A stretch of DNA of 64,000 nt from Psettodes erumei (taxonomy: Eukaryota > Chordata > Actinopteri > Pleuronectiformes > Psettodidae). The stretch spans positions 2,535,501-2,599,500 of the forward strand of contig JAFBJZ010000874.1 of assembly GCA_016785225.1 (NCBI GenBank), written 5' to 3'. The position numbers and the translations under genes were made by a program. Positions 40,481-54,278 of this stretch are shown here, piece by piece; within the stretch, counting starts at the first letter, position 1; the number at the start of each line of letters is the position of its first letter. A model generated the notes under the pieces. That model worked only from the letters and a program-made list of their open reading frames with translations, did no database searches and had not been told where the DNA came from.

Positions 40481-40519
<39 letters not shown>

Positions 40520-40530
40520 TCTCTCTCTCT
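40481..40530 (+). repeat. Compound (CA)n(CT)n microsatellite
   Basis: CA tract with one AA break, then (CT)n ending at GAGAC. Confidence 0.95.
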
Positions 40531-43500
40531 GAGACAAATGTGTTGCTCTGAGCGGAATACTTGCAAGGTATTGAGGGTGCAAAGCCTAATATCTGACTGA
40601 GCAGTGTTCCAGCAGCAGTAAACCAATGTGCAGGCGCTCTGCTTACATAACACTCTGTTTACACGCCCCCGGTAGATGTGACTTATTGGTTGCTCAGGAT
40701 CTCTGACAAGAGATTAAAAATAGGATTATTACCTCCCTTTATGATGGACAACTATCATTCTTTGTTGTCAGACCTGCCAATTCTGTTTCCATTATAATGT
40801 CAATGGGTGAAAGCAAAAGGAAACATTAGGCATTCTTAATCCCTTAAAGCTGTTTCGTGTAATTTAATAAATAAGCACCCCTCCCTTTGCTTCACCCCTC
40901 CTCCCCCCCAACACCCACCACTGGGAAATGACTCATGCATATTTCAGCAGTGTGTCTGCCCATTCTGAGTGGAGCTTATTGTGGCTGCATGCAGACGCCA
41001 AATCAACCCTCTTTCCCCTCTCCTCTCTCTGTCTGTCTCTCTCATGCACCCTGCTGACGCCCTGGTCTCCATCACTATGCAGCAATTCAGAACATGGAGG
41101 GGAAGGCCTGGAGAACTGAGACACACATCTTTCCCTCACAAAAAACAACCTCTCAACATCCTGTCCTTTAAAGCACGACCTGCCTCTGGCCTTCTCAAAC
41201 ACACACAATCATCTTCAACCAGAGGGATAAGTTTGCAGAGTCAAAGTCCTTGAAAGACACAGTGCAGATCAATTCTGGTTCAATATGTACAAATCTAATG
41301 GGGGGGACCTTTGAGGGTGAATGGGTTTTCTAACTCTGAGGATATTCCCACATTCAGTAAAGTCATTAACAAACATAAATACAGTAATACTTCCATAGTT
41401 TCCTCTTGCGGGCTGACTGAAACAGGTCAAATTACTTTCCAAGCAAAGCAGGTGTAAAATTATCAAAGGACACATTGCACTGAAGGCTGGGTATGACCAA
41501 AGACGTATGAATGTGTTTACAGTGTGTAAACATCTGTTAACAGCTTTCCACTGTGCTGGAGATGCCTTGGATGTGGACCTACAGGGAAATCCATTCTAGG
41601 GAATGGGGGTGGGGGGCAATCACAATTAATTAATTGATTGAAGTGTCTCAGTCTTTCAGTGTAATTTTCACTGTAATTAAAAGTATTCCCAGGCAACAGT
41701 GATAATCACACATAAGTGTGTATCCAGGTGAGGAATTTACAGTCCAGCATTGCTAATGAACTATTATACAGCCCGGACTGACAGCTAAATCTATAACTGT
41801 TACCACAAGCGAGCATCCCTCAAATACAAAGATGGGCAAAGGAAGTAAAGCAAAGACAGAGTGTTGAAGTATGGGAAGTGTTGTAAAGAACGGGAGGACT
41901 GCAGTACGCTTCCATGTTTTAAACTGCTTTCAAGAAATATTACATTGTGCTTGAAACTTTGGTTGTTGAAGGAAAACAACTATATCTCACAGGTTTGAGT
42001 TACTGCTGCAGAATGTAATGCCAGGTTCTCTCTGTGTTTGTGTGGCAAACAGGAGCCTCCCAAAGGGGGCATAGGAGAGTTGCATGTGGGCGTGAGAGAC
42101 CTGAGGCAAAGATACTGAGAGAGGTGAAGGGGACGGATGCCGGCCAGTGTTGTAAAAAGTAATGGGACAGGGTAGTTATTGCAATTTTACTTCTTGTCTG
42201 AGTGATAACGCAGCCAAATCTGTAAGTAAAAAACACATAGTGTACACATTTTTAGGTTCAGTGTGACTTACTCTTCCCATGGATATCCAGTGTCCTGCCA
42301 CAGTGATGTAATGCTGGCAGACCACTTAAATGTACTTGAGGTTAACCTTCCTCCTCTACATAACCACTCACCTTCCTCTTGTTACAAGAGTTGTTTACTG
42401 GCTTTTGAGGGAAAAAAAACCCTCATCCATAAACATACGCCTGAATTTCTACTTCACCTTCAATTTCATATCATAGGACCAGCTATATTCCTGCCAAACT
42501 CATCATCAGGTAATCATGCTGGAGCAGTTACTGCATATGCACTGGACAGGACTGACAGACAGCAGTTTATATCCAGAACTGGAACCAGTGTACAACTTCG
42601 ATATCAGCTACATGGCGCGCTGCTGTATCGGCCTGATACCAGGCTGTGTCTAATAGGGTGGGGATTGACTTCCTCTTGCTGGCTCCCAGGTAGTGAGGGG
42701 GATTTAAACTATTTTACCTCCCCAGATCTTCACACCTTCCCTCAGGCTCTCTCACCTCGGTGCCTTAAATATTAATGGTAAATCGGAGGATAGTGGATGA
42801 GTGAGGAGGGGAGAGGGCTGACAGCTTAATCATGGAGGCAGCGGCCGCCCCCCCTCCTCTTCCTCGATGCTGCGGGGCGGCTGTCACTACGACCTACATG
42901 ATGTAATCACCTCCATAACCCCGATATGGGCCACCACAGAGGGCCTTGCAGAGAGAGATAGAGAGACAGAGAAGGGGGGAGACCTAAAGGATCCACCAGC
43001 TGAGGATCATTTAAAGTCAAAACCCACAGAGAATAGTAGAAGATGCTGAAACACAGCAGAGCTTAGAAAAAAAAGACGTTTGCTGCCACAGCTCACTTAA
43101 ACACAACACAGCGTGTCGTGAGAACGTCATGGTTCCAAGGATGTAAAAACCATGATGATAAGTATAAGTATGATTATACTGTACATGTTCAAAGTCAATG
43201 GCTATGAGCTATTCCTCAGCAGAGAATCTGCAGACTGCAGTGTCATGATACATTAGCTTCTGGAAATTTTTGTTCACACAGAAACTGGAGGGTAATTGAC
43301 TAGATCACTTTAAATGTATTGAAGTATTGAAAAGAAAAATCCAAATAGGATACGTCTCCTCAGTAGACATCAGAGACTTCTGACACTTCTGAAATACAAA
43401 ATGTCAGTTGAATGCCCTGGGTTAATAACTTATTTATATATCTCCAATCCTTCTAAACAAAACAAAAAATAATCAAGAGACATCACAACTGATAAGAAAT

Positions 43501-43546
43501 GGTGCAGATCAAAACTGCAAATACGGGCACTTACCTCATTAGGTAA

Positions 43547-43593
43547 AGCATTTTATACTTGACATTTTGAAAGGCGCTACATAAAACAAGGTT
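43547..43593 (+). mobile_element. Possible LINE-like 3' tail fragment
   Basis: AAGCATTTTATACTTG followed by GAAAGGCGCTACATAAAACA resembles the fish AAGCGCTTTATA...AAGGCGCTATATAAATAAA tail. It is short and diverged, so the call is tentative. Confidence 0.35.
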
Positions 43594-44689
43594 AAACACC
43601 GCAGGCATTTTCCTGACAAGAAACCACTGATAGTCTTGGAAAATGGGGATAAAACATGGCCAAACAAGAACCGAACACAGTCAGAGCAGCATGAACACAG
43701 TGGGAGAGCGTCCTCCTTCTTCCTATAATAAGTCCTTATCGTGCATTGGATTGTGCCATAGTTAATGCGTACGGAGACGAGTCCATCAAAGCGCATGTGA
43801 ACAAAGAAGTGGAAGTCAGCCACTTCTGCCTTTGTTGCTCACTGCACACAACAAGAAGACATCTTCAATTAGTCCTTCTTGTAATATGCCAGCACAGAAA
43901 GATCAAAACATGAGGGTTTTTTCAAATTGAGGACGTCATAGTTTGTTGTCAGCATGTCTACATTTTATGATGCCAATATACCTTCCGTTTGGTGCTTGCT
44001 GCTGTTGATCGAATTCTCATCCAGAAAGGATACTGCTTTGGAGCTGGAGGCACTTACTGCCAGAACAAAATAGAAGTACCCCTTTCGGGTAGGTGACTGA
44101 CAAAAATACAGCATAAGGTAGAGTCATTGCAACTGGAGATAACATGGAGGCTTGAACATTAAGTTTTTGCAGTTGTATTTTTTTAAATGAAGAACTGGAG
44201 GGATGACAGATAGAAAAGGTTTTTGGAATTGGATTACTTTATGGCCAAGTGAAAACTTAACTATTTGTAATTAATATGCAGACAAATATAACATAGATAT
44301 GAAATGCTGCACTTAATTTTGCACATATGACCTTGAGTGACTGCCATTATATATGCTTGGCTTCGGTTAACATTTAAACAGTAAGTGAAATATTTGTGTG
44401 GCCCTACAGCAATACAAATAGGACAGGAATTGATAGAAGATTGAACAGCACAAGAGGAGCATCCTCAGAGACCACAGCTCATTATCTGTCTCCAAATGCA
44501 GCATTTCCCACATGGACAGAGAGGTCTGAACAAAAACAAGCGTGTGAATATGAAACAGATCACGGCGACCAGTCTGACCTGTTACCATCAATATGATTGA
44601 TCTTATTGATGCAGCAATTGCCATGCACTTGTGAACACTGGACAATAACACTGTGATGAAATATAATCAGGAGAAGAGTTGCCTCTTAC

Positions 44690-44754
44690 CCCGTTTATAG
44701 GATATGTCTTCCATCCGAGCTCTCCAAGCACAGATGTCGTATCCAGCAGCACAA
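44690..44754 (-). CDS. epha3: EphA3-like receptor, exon 2 (65 bp): start of mature protein
   Basis: Encodes residues 27-48: the phase-1 Val, then VLLDTTSVLGELGWKTYPING. The LLD...GELGW core is the conserved start of the Eph ligand-binding domain (LLDSKTIQGELGW in EphA3 as I recall it). The acceptor on the minus strand is a pyrimidine-rich tract ending cccatttcag; the donor is gtaagagg after AACGGG. Ending at phase 0 lets exon 3 continue with W49, giving [11 protein letters not shown] against HGWEEISGVDE in the family. Length is exactly the 65 bp usual for Eph exon 2. The KTYPIN stretch differs from the usual ISYP/IASP and may mark a diverged paralogue. It is too short to stand out as an ORF and was found from splice sites and family pattern. 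Confidence 0.88.
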
Positions 44755-47089
44755 CTGAAATGGGAAAAGGAGGAGAGGGGAAAATACGACCATTAGCAAT
44801 CTGTCAACACACAAAAAACTCTATTTTCACACTGGAAATTGAAATATCAGTCATAAACATGTTCATTTAGACATTTTTTATATTAACAGAAATGAGTTTC
44901 TAAGATGAATATTTATGAATGTGGCGGGGTAAACAGTGAGTGCGACATTTTTGCTACTTGCGACACAATTTAGCAACTGATGGATTGCAGTCAGATTGCT
45001 GTCAACAGTCCATTCCCCTACCTGCCAGCCTTTGCCCCCACCCCCAGGTTTACTTCATGCTCACTCACAGCCGTATGCTCCTCTTCTGCCTACAACTGAA
45101 ACTGTTCATGAGATATAGTCGGGGATAATTCTGTCTTTGTGTGCCATGTAAATATTTCTTTCATTTTACCAAATATTAATCAGAACTCTTAGAGTGAAAT
45201 ATACAGTGATATTAATCTTGGTCTAGCATGATAGTATAATTGTCAACTGACTATAAACTTCCAGGGGGCGTTAAAAAAAACAATGCAATTTTACGGTGGA
45301 AAATATTGTCATCCTTGACTATATTTTGTCTGGCTCTCAAGGACAGCCGATTTAATAATTCAGAAGGAAAGTGTCTCTCCCAGTGACAAGTGATTTACAG
45401 TGAAAAGAAGCAGATATGGCTTCCAGAATTTACTTTCAGCATGATGCCAGAAAAACACCACTTAATTTAGAAAAAAAAAGTTTTTACTTCCTATACCTGT
45501 GGTAATATTACAGAACAGACAGCAGACACATTCATATTTTATAAATCCATACATATGACACAGAGCCCATCAAGCCACCTTAAATGTGTCAAATGCACAG
45601 TATGTGTAACAATACAGTTATGTCCTACTTACATGTAGATGCACTGAATCACGAAGTAGGCATTAGAAAACAGTTGATATTCAGGGCGCGAGTGATAGCT
45701 GGCAGGAAAACAACACTAGACTCAAGGGACTTGTTTAAAGCCAATCATTTCTTTCTCCTGCTCTGAGTCATCATCGTAGAATCTGCTCATCAGTAGCCAA
45801 AAATGTCATCTTTATACTTGTCCTTGAGCAGCCAGTGACTTCGATCTCACATGGTACGCTGAGAATCAAAACGCGTTTAATACTGACTATGATTTCTGAC
45901 AAATCATGGTGTATTTTCTACTTGGATAATTACTGAGTTTTAAGTGTTAGACAGTCACGAATGTCCACTTAGCGCTCTGTAAGTGGTCCTTTGGGGGCTC
46001 ATTATACCAACACAAATCTCTATCAGTGACAATCTTTCCTGAATAAATCTCCATTAACATCATTGCTCTGGGATAACTAGTTAATACAACCAAATGTGCA
46101 TCAAAGGGGGTAGTTTCAATGCTGTGATGTTATCATTTTCAAATTACAATGTCAAAGAAAAAGAAAATGTTTATGTCTGTGAATGTACTCTGATGAGATC
46201 AAGGCGAGCAGAAAGGGACAAGGGACATGTCTCTGTTTCCCAGGTATGAGCCTACTCAAGTACTCCTCTGATGGAGCTTGACTGACAGAGACTGTCCTGT
46301 ATCTGCTCGCTTTCAGGTTTTCATTGTGTTTGTGTGTGTGTCCATCACACACAACTAAATGCTCCTTCAGCTCCCCCTCATCTCACAGAGAACTGGTATG
46401 AGACATGATACAGAGACACAATGTAACACCTGTTTCGGATCAAGCCAACAGAAGTATCACAGAATCCAGGAACTAAGAAAATCATCCAGGATATGAGACC
46501 CCAATGCTGACATAGTCAACAGATACAATACAGGCCAAAAATACAAGGTGATGCTTGCTGTGGTAGTGTGATTGTGCAGTAGACAAAATGTATACCGAAA
46601 ACTATGAGAAAGGAAGAAATACAAAACTCTCTGTGTGGGTGAAGTGTTCCCTTAAACATACGGCATCCTTCTAATATATAATAATAATACATAATAATGG
46701 CTGATTAAACAGTGGTGTAACCTCTGTATCTATGGAAAATCAACATCTTGGTTCTCTTCTCTCTCATCTTAGGTTGAACTGCAACTGCTATATGTCTAAA
46801 GAGTTATGATGCACTCATGATTTATTATGGTATAAGAACATGATTTTTCAAGACCATATTATCAGTCAAAATATAATGAAATGATGCTGCCATATTCTTT
46901 CTAATAAAAGAGAACATTTCTTACAGTGAGATACACAGGCTCCTATAGGTGTAATGATGATGTCCATCAAACAAATGAGGGGTTGTTCAAATCAGTTACA
47001 AAATTTAATTTTTAAAAAAATTATGAATTAAGGAACACTAAAGAGTTAATGTATTTTCTGGCCACTTGCAGAAGCAAGAACGACAGCAT

Positions 47090-47460
47090 TGACCAATGAC
47101 CAATTTTAGTTGACATAGCAAACTTCGTAGCAAACATCCACACAGACACAGAGTGACATTAGAATTCATTTGGAGTTGTGTTTCCTGGCAGCCAGCGAGT
47201 GAAACTTTTGTTCTCAGCTAACTACTGATGGAAAAATCTGGCTCTCTGGTGGATAAAGGCTCCACTAACTTCATGAGCTACTTAGAGCATGCAGTGGGTT
47301 TGTCAGATCTCTTTGTGCTGAGGACATCACCCTGTAGGGGCCAGACAGTTAACGAGAACAGTTAGAGCAACCTGAATCACTAAAGTTACCAAAAACCAAA
47401 ACAATGAGCTGAAAGATGCTAAAATGCTCGAAGAGCTCAGAGGAACTGTGGAGTTGGGTG
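47090..47460. repeat. Candidate dispersed repeat within intron 1
   Basis: A block containing ACACAGAGTGACATTAGAAT, GGCAGCCAGCGAGTGAA and GAAAGATGCTAAAATGCTCG with higher complexity than its AT-rich surroundings. I believe similar wording recurs in percomorph genomes, but I cannot confirm it or define ends. Confidence 0.3.
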
Positions 47461-50400
47461 TGAATTAATTACTATGAGACACTATTTTCACAATTCACAT
47501 AATTATTTGATTAGTAAATTTAATTAGTAATTATGATATTATTTACTATCTATGTTTATGAATGTCTGTCTGTCTGTCTGATGGATCTATGCATACACTG
47601 TATACGTTTGTACTCATATATATGTAAATTGCATGTAAAGTGGCACTACCTCATCATCCAAAAGTACATTAACATATGTAGGAAGACATGAAAGCAATGG
47701 GCTGCTCAGGTCATGTTAATGGGATGGGAACTCCTGGTGTGTCAGAGAATGCATCTGAAAACAGCCATGTACGTGTCCTGAAACCTGGATCATATGTTTT
47801 AAAGGATGAGAAATATGATTTACCTGAGATTTAAAGGCAACATTATAGAAATGTCATCTGTAAAAATCCATATGCTGTACATGACTGACAACTGAGAGAT
47901 GATAGGATCAGACTCCGTGAGCAAAGATGGAGGAGAAAGAAACAGAAATATATGCAGCCAGAGAAAGGGAGCAGAGCGAGTGAATCGAGTTCTGGCATCT
48001 GACCATTTATGACTTGTAACTCTGGCACTTTGATCAGTGCCACTGTGATTATCACATTTAGCAAAATTACGCATTTTCAGAATTAATTTCCTCCAGGAAC
48101 AATTACCATCGGCCAAAAAAAAAAGCTAAACCAGCTACCCAAGCTGAGCAATTCACTGTGTGCAATTCACTTCTGGTGAGTTTGGTGGAGTCAAAATGAT
48201 TCAATTACCTTCGAACTAAACTAAATTGCTGTGAAGCCTTACATTTCAATACCATTAAACAGTGGGACCAGCATATAGCATTTTACTCCACTTTTGTTGG
48301 CAATGTTTGAGTTTCAGTAGGCAATGCCCCTCTCTTTGTCTGACCATGTGACCATCACTGCTCCCACTACCTCCACAGCTCTTCTGCTAGTTCCAGAAAA
48401 AAAATTAAGCAAATAAAAAGAACCAAATGATATTTCATGATATAGAAACTATTTGTGCTTTTGAGAACATCAAAAGTAAAGCACTTAATAGCTCCTGTGG
48501 TGTAACATTAATCTGAGATAAAAATGTAGCAAATGGACATTGATTCATATGAAAATGTAGCAGATTAGTCTATTGATTGGCCATCCTGTCTGACACAGTA
48601 AGGAAAGGCTTCACGCTGATCCTTTCATCTTTCAATCCTGTCCTCTCAGCTCAGCTAGCTTCATTTAATATTTCCTCCATGCTGACCATCTTTGGATCAC
48701 ATCCAGCATCTCTGTGTGTCTTTTTCTGCCCACCAGTCCCGGGTCTGTGCCATGCCAGTGCCAGCGCCAGGCTGGAGGACTAGCTGGAACCACCAGAAGT
48801 GTTAATGGACGCCATTAGGCTACTGTGGGCAGGTAAGCAGCACAGTCCCTGGAGGACAGCCTAATTACTGAGAGTTGGCTGCGTTGCTCACTGTAGTGAG
48901 CAGTTTCACACCTTACTTTACCATAAATAAAGAACAGCTGATGTAGTTTAGTAAGCAGTACAGAAGTATCCAGCAGAGACCACTGCTGTGTTTCCAACTT
49001 TATAAGGGCTAAGGAAGGTAATCTGATGAGAAGAGTCTAGACCTGATGGAAAATGTTTATGAGCTGTCTGAATCAGCCTTTTGCAGAACTGCAATGCACT
49101 ATACTGAAAATCTGTGGCATCACAAAGCTTGTGCTTGATTGACTGACAGGGCAAAGACAAAGGAGGCTTTGCAATGAAACACCCCTGTTATCTTGACACT
49201 GCTTTGAACTGACGTTACAGCAGTTGCTGGTGTGACCTGACACCAGCAGCAGCTTACAGGAAGCCAATCAACCAAAATGTGACTGCTTTTCTGTTCTCAT
49301 ATTTCACTTCACAGTTGGTTATAATAACTGTTTGAAAAAAATTACAGATTCCAACTTTTTATAGTACAAAATAATTAGATAACAGAAGTAGTGTGTATGT
49401 GTGTGCATTTGACCATATACTTTACATGCCTGTGCACTTTCACTTTCACTATAGATCCACTGAACAGCATATCGACCAGTGTCGACAAAAACTGCCTGTG
49501 TATAGGATGCATATCCATCCATCCTCTCTCTGTTTGTTTCTCCCTCTCTCTCTGTCCCTCTAGAGAGTCATCTTTCAGCGAGGCACCCACAGACCCCGCC
49601 TGGAGCTGAGGGTCCTCTGGGACTTCCACTGGTTGGATATAAATAGAATATGAGTTGGCCATCTCATAAATATGTGGAGCTCCAGCAGAATGATGACATC
49701 TCCTGTCTGGCCTACAGCCCTCACAGGCCACACAAACACCCCAAAAATAACTACAGCGCCATCAACAGACCCAAGGGCAGTCTCATCCCCTGTTACTTCA
49801 TGTAAATTTCAAAATGGAGCAGTTTGTATACACAGACAACCCTGATACAGGTTCTTTGTTCAAATGTAGCATGTATACTGACCAAAAGAAAACATCTTTG
49901 AAGGTTTTTGTTGTCAGTTTGATTATAGGACTGTCCTGAATCAAAGAATCATCTGATTTGTTGTACAATAAAAAGTAGCATTGAGACTACAGAATGGCCT
50001 CATCATAGTGCCCAACATTATATGAATTTTGACAGTGCTAAAGAGGTTCAGTCTCTATATAGTTGATTATGTTGTGACAGTAAATCTTTCTTGCCAAGTT
50101 GCTTGCACATAACTAGATATTGGTTTCTGCTGTGGTTTCTTTCTTGTGAGACTGGTGTCATTGAAAAAGCTTTCCAAACAAAAACAAAACCTTTTAATTT
50201 GCAAGCCCTCTCCATACCCACTCTGGCAAACAGTGAGTCTAGTTAAAAGACAAATAACAGCATTTGATGAACAAGGACTTACAGGAATTGATTTTGGTGA
50301 GTGTTTCAGTGACAACTGCACATTGTCATTTACTGTTGTAAACAGAGTGCTGGGATAGCAGCAGATGAGGGAATGATATGCCGTGACATGAGAAACTATC

Positions 50401-53254
50401 CATAGCAAAGGCAACCTGACAGGCATGACGGGATTGTCAACACATGTCCACACTCCACCAAGATCAAACATTCAACAACATGAGAAATGACAGCAAAGGG
50501 GTTCTTCGAATGCGGTTAATTAGATGTGATATTGGCTGAAAGTGTTTTTAAACAAGATTAGTGAGGGATATTCACGCCGATAAAATGAATTAGCCATTCT
50601 GCGTCGGGTCACGTACTGCAGCTATGGTGCCGCTGAGATGTTGCAGTTCTGGCCACACCTCAGTAGGTAATGTCACAACAGGCGTTTTCAATTTGGCTTC
50701 AAAGGCAAAACACCTGCAGAGACGTCACTGACTCAGAGTGAAACTAAAAGCTAAAAGAAACTAGAAGTGCAACAGCAGCATTCTCTGAGATGAGCTTTAA
50801 ATGATCCCGTTATAAAACCATGGAGAAAAGCACCATTTGAGCTCTTTTTTCATGTTGTAATTTTCCAAATTGTAAATTAGGCAAAACAAGCGAAAACAAG
50901 GGTGTGTAAGGCCCTTAACTCAAATAAGTTTCAGACGTCTGCAAAATGACTCCAGTAACATACCCAGATGTCTTGATGATAGAATATCAGTGTGAAACTA
51001 AGTTATGTTTTACCACATCACCAACGCTAATTCATATAAACGGCATTTGAAAATTAAGCAGCATGCACTGAGGTACATTTGCCTGACTATTCATGAGTTT
51101 GAAAAGACATTATTTTCCTCAGGAGTAAAATATAGATGCATCTTGTTCACCAGGTGGCCGTAAACCTTGCATACAACACAACTGTACAATCATTATCTTA
51201 AAGCAGGAAAGACTTTGAGGAAGCCGAGGCTTGATAAAATGAACAGTCTCCTGCCTGGAGTCGTCTCAGTCTTTTGATGCCAGTGTCGATGGACATTTCA
51301 TTACATGTAGCAGCACGGGCTCTTCTTAACTGTAATAAGGTTGGCTTGAGATACTTTTTACATGGCTAAAGCTTCATTTTACATTGCTACCTGTATGAGC
51401 ACAGCTGTGGACATATGAAATGCATCAGTGTTAAAAGACAAATTTCAAGTGTGCGCTTTGTGAGTTGTGGTTTCCAATAAAACAAAAATGCATGCACACT
51501 GAAACTGATACACTATGTTCTTGCTGCTGTGCAATAAGCATTCACATGGCACACAAATATACACAGTGGGTTGTGAGGCCGAGGTGCAGAGTTAACACTT
51601 GCGGCTGCTCTGGATTGGCTGTTTGATTGATTTTCTTTGACAGCACGCTGCTGCTGAATATCTCCTTCATCTATAGTAACGATGGTGACATCGGTACTCT
51701 GCAGGGGGTGCCAGTTAGATCAGGCGCTTTAATCAGCCATCCACACAAATCACTGACGGGGGTTACACTATTATTTTGATTTTATGCTAAATTCTTGCGA
51801 TAAATAACTGTGAGCATCCCAACCAATAGATTCCTGCCATGTGCTGCTGACTAACTTTCACACGCAGCGGTGTCTCAGTGGGAAATGTTTTTGACCAATA
51901 AAAATTATATGTGGTGTTTTCTTTTGACTCTTTCTTCTTCCAAGGGTGGATTGATTTCTTTATATTTCATGCATGAGTTTCTCTGTCAAGAAAAACAATC
52001 TGAACACTGTCAGAAGTGAAAGACATAATCTCAAGCTTTAGTGGGTCTAAATAATCCTGCTCCAAAAAGTAAAATTACAAGGACTGAAGAAATTAGGTTA
52101 GTCAATGAGATTTGTGAGTGTTTATAATAATAAATATTGTGTCTTCACCAGGGAGGAAGATTGGGGGAAAAATTAATAAAAGTGAAGGTTATGTGGAGAG
52201 CGCCAGCGACCCCCCCACCCCCCATCCGCCATCACTGGAGCAAGGGTGGGGGGCTTGCTCAAACTTGGCAGTGAGTGACTACAGCTTTGTTAATAACTGT
52301 CTGCAATCCCAGTTGGGTTGATGTGGGGGATTGTCTGATATGATGCTGTGAATGGAGGCACACAGGCGAGAAGCAAAAGGTGATTGTTTTTTATTGTTCT
52401 CCTAACACCTGACATCTCGCCCAGTTTTTTGTGAGAAATCCCCAATCTTTTGGAGTTCTGTTTGTCTGTGTTCAAAAGCATCAAACTACATGAAAACACC
52501 GCTGAGAAAAAATATTGAGTTCTGTCCCCAACCTAACATAACATGCTGTATACTGTCACTGAGCAGGAAAAAAACAACAACCAAAAAATACATATTTATT
52601 AGTTTTTCTTTTATGGTTGTGATGTGTCTTAAATGTGAATTGGGCAGAAAGGTTGCATTCATGCCCCCATGCAGTTTCTTCAATGAACTGTCCCCAACTG
52701 TCGAGCCTATGAAGCCACTATATAAGTCTGACATTCATTTAACAAACGCAATACATTGAAAAATTAAAACGACGTAGCAAGGTGAGAAACACGAATGTCT
52801 CACCACCTAAAGAGATGCTTTTCCTTCTGGGTCATCTGAGTTATTATCGGTTTTAGGGTTTTTTTACCCCATACTGAGCTTACAATCCGTGGTAGAGAAC
52901 AACTGCAGTTGTGCCACTGAGGTTCCAGAACAGTCAATATGAGAGAATAAAGCACAATAGAAAGCAGACATCAGTTCAATCATTCAATCTGTGGCAGAGA
53001 AAAACACAGAGTGAGGGAGTTATGTAGCAGCTGTCGAGGAGAACAGGGAGTAGCATCACTCTTATTGAACTCAGAGAACAATAAAACATAACCTGGGGGG
53101 CAGATCCTGCATGCCCCCGCACAATCAATAAGACTATTTTAAACCTCAGTGATGCTGCAGCTGTGTGCGTGCGTGTGCATGTGGAGTCAAGGAGGAACAC
53201 ACACAAACACACACACAGAAAACCATGCGACCATACCCAGACACATACAAACAA

Positions 53255-53276
53255 GCACACACACACACACACACAC
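53255..53276 (+). repeat. (CA)11 microsatellite in a CA-rich cluster
   Basis: Pure CA run inside a wider CA-rich zone from about 53196 to 53360. Confidence 0.93.
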
Positions 53277-53792
53277 GACAAGTGGACAGCAGGCTTACTC
53301 GAAAGAAGTTCAAATACAGAAGTGTTGCTTTGCATACACAATCACACACAGACACAGTTTCACACTGTAGCCTCACCATATACAGTGACAGAATTACACA
53401 CCACAAAACCAGTGTGTGGTGATGTGCATTTCAGCAGGCTGACAACATAAAGTGAACACAAGTAAATACTGTGCATAAACATCTCACTGAATAAATTAAT
53501 CTTTGGCAGCTCACAAGTATTTACTCTGTGTGTATGTTTCTAAAATCTCCTGCAACACCTGAGGAACAAAACAGACACTCACACACTGTCACCCACATAA
53601 TGATTCCCTCTTTTGGTGCTCCACTGTGTGTGTGTGTGCGTGTGTGTCTGAGTAAAATGCAGACTGTATGATTAAAGATGCCTCAGGGTTGTCACTTCAG
53701 CTGCTGATTTCCATAAAAAGTGTTCTTTTTTCTATTTTATGACCTGTTTCAGTCATTGAATAAAAACTGTGCGGAGGCAATTCACTGAACTC

Positions 53793-53824
53793 TAATAATA
53801 ATAATAATGATGATGATAATAATA
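53793..53824 (+). repeat. (TAA)n(TGA)n trinucleotide microsatellite
   Basis: TAA units, then TGA units, then TAA again, in intron 1 close to exon 1. Confidence 0.93.
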
Positions 53825-54278
53825 AGCTTTGGATTGAGTAATGGTGCATTTCTTTGCATCTAGAGTGCTAAATTTGAGATTATTAGGAGTAGTATAACTA
53901 ATGATGTGAATATACATTTATAACCAATATGCAGCTTTTATATTTTATATCTATGCAGGTTTTTATCCTTTTGTCACTTTTTTATTTCCCTGTAATAAAA
54001 CAAGGAATACTGCTATGGACAAAGGCAAAAAGTGTAGTGTCTAGCATTCGGCACACTATGTGAATGTAGTGTAGTGTGGTTTAACTGCTTACATCGGTGG
54101 GGATGCGTTACTTAGCTGACCGTTACAGTAAAATCTGTGCATTATGGATCATAAATAGTGTACAGAGTGCAACTGCTCACAAGTATGGGTGGAAGTTGAA
54201 AAACATCCTAAGAGTAAATGAATTATCAGAGTACAGAACAAAGTGGTTCGTTAGACTCCCGGGTGGGTTTTGGCTCAC

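Larger units (their letters stand above)
19585..44689 (-). other. Intron 2 of the EphA3-like gene (25.1 kb)
   Basis: Bounded by gtaagagg (exon 2 side) and tttactctttag (exon 3 side). It holds a Tc1-like transposon end (22590-22773), LINE-like tails (25645-25722, 43547-43593), a tRNA-derived SINE (35807-35955), purine-rich tracts (32095-32245, 37841-38025), microsatellites and CpG-retaining patches (33840-33930, 39165-39440, 42838-42930). Open frames such as 42263-42775 (+, 170 codons), 33842-34309 (+) and 20754-21185 (+) show no recognisable domain and are not called as genes. Confidence 0.85.
44755..54278 (-). other. Intron 1 of the EphA3-like gene (9.5 kb)
   Basis: Starts with donor gtgagcc next to exon 1 and ends with cccatttcag at exon 2. 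It contains scattered microsatellites (53255-53276 CA; 53793-53824 TAA/TGA), a candidate dispersed repeat at about 47090-47460 and a CpG-retaining patch near 50570-50650. No open frame in it resembles a known protein; the longer ones (50067-50471 minus, 52976-53341 minus) look random or are translated simple repeat. Confidence 0.85.

Noticed and set aside
42263..42775. 170-codon open frame on the plus strand
   Set aside because: No recognisable domain, no family resemblance and unusual composition (many His, Ser, Leu); lies within intron 2 on the opposite strand. Likely chance.
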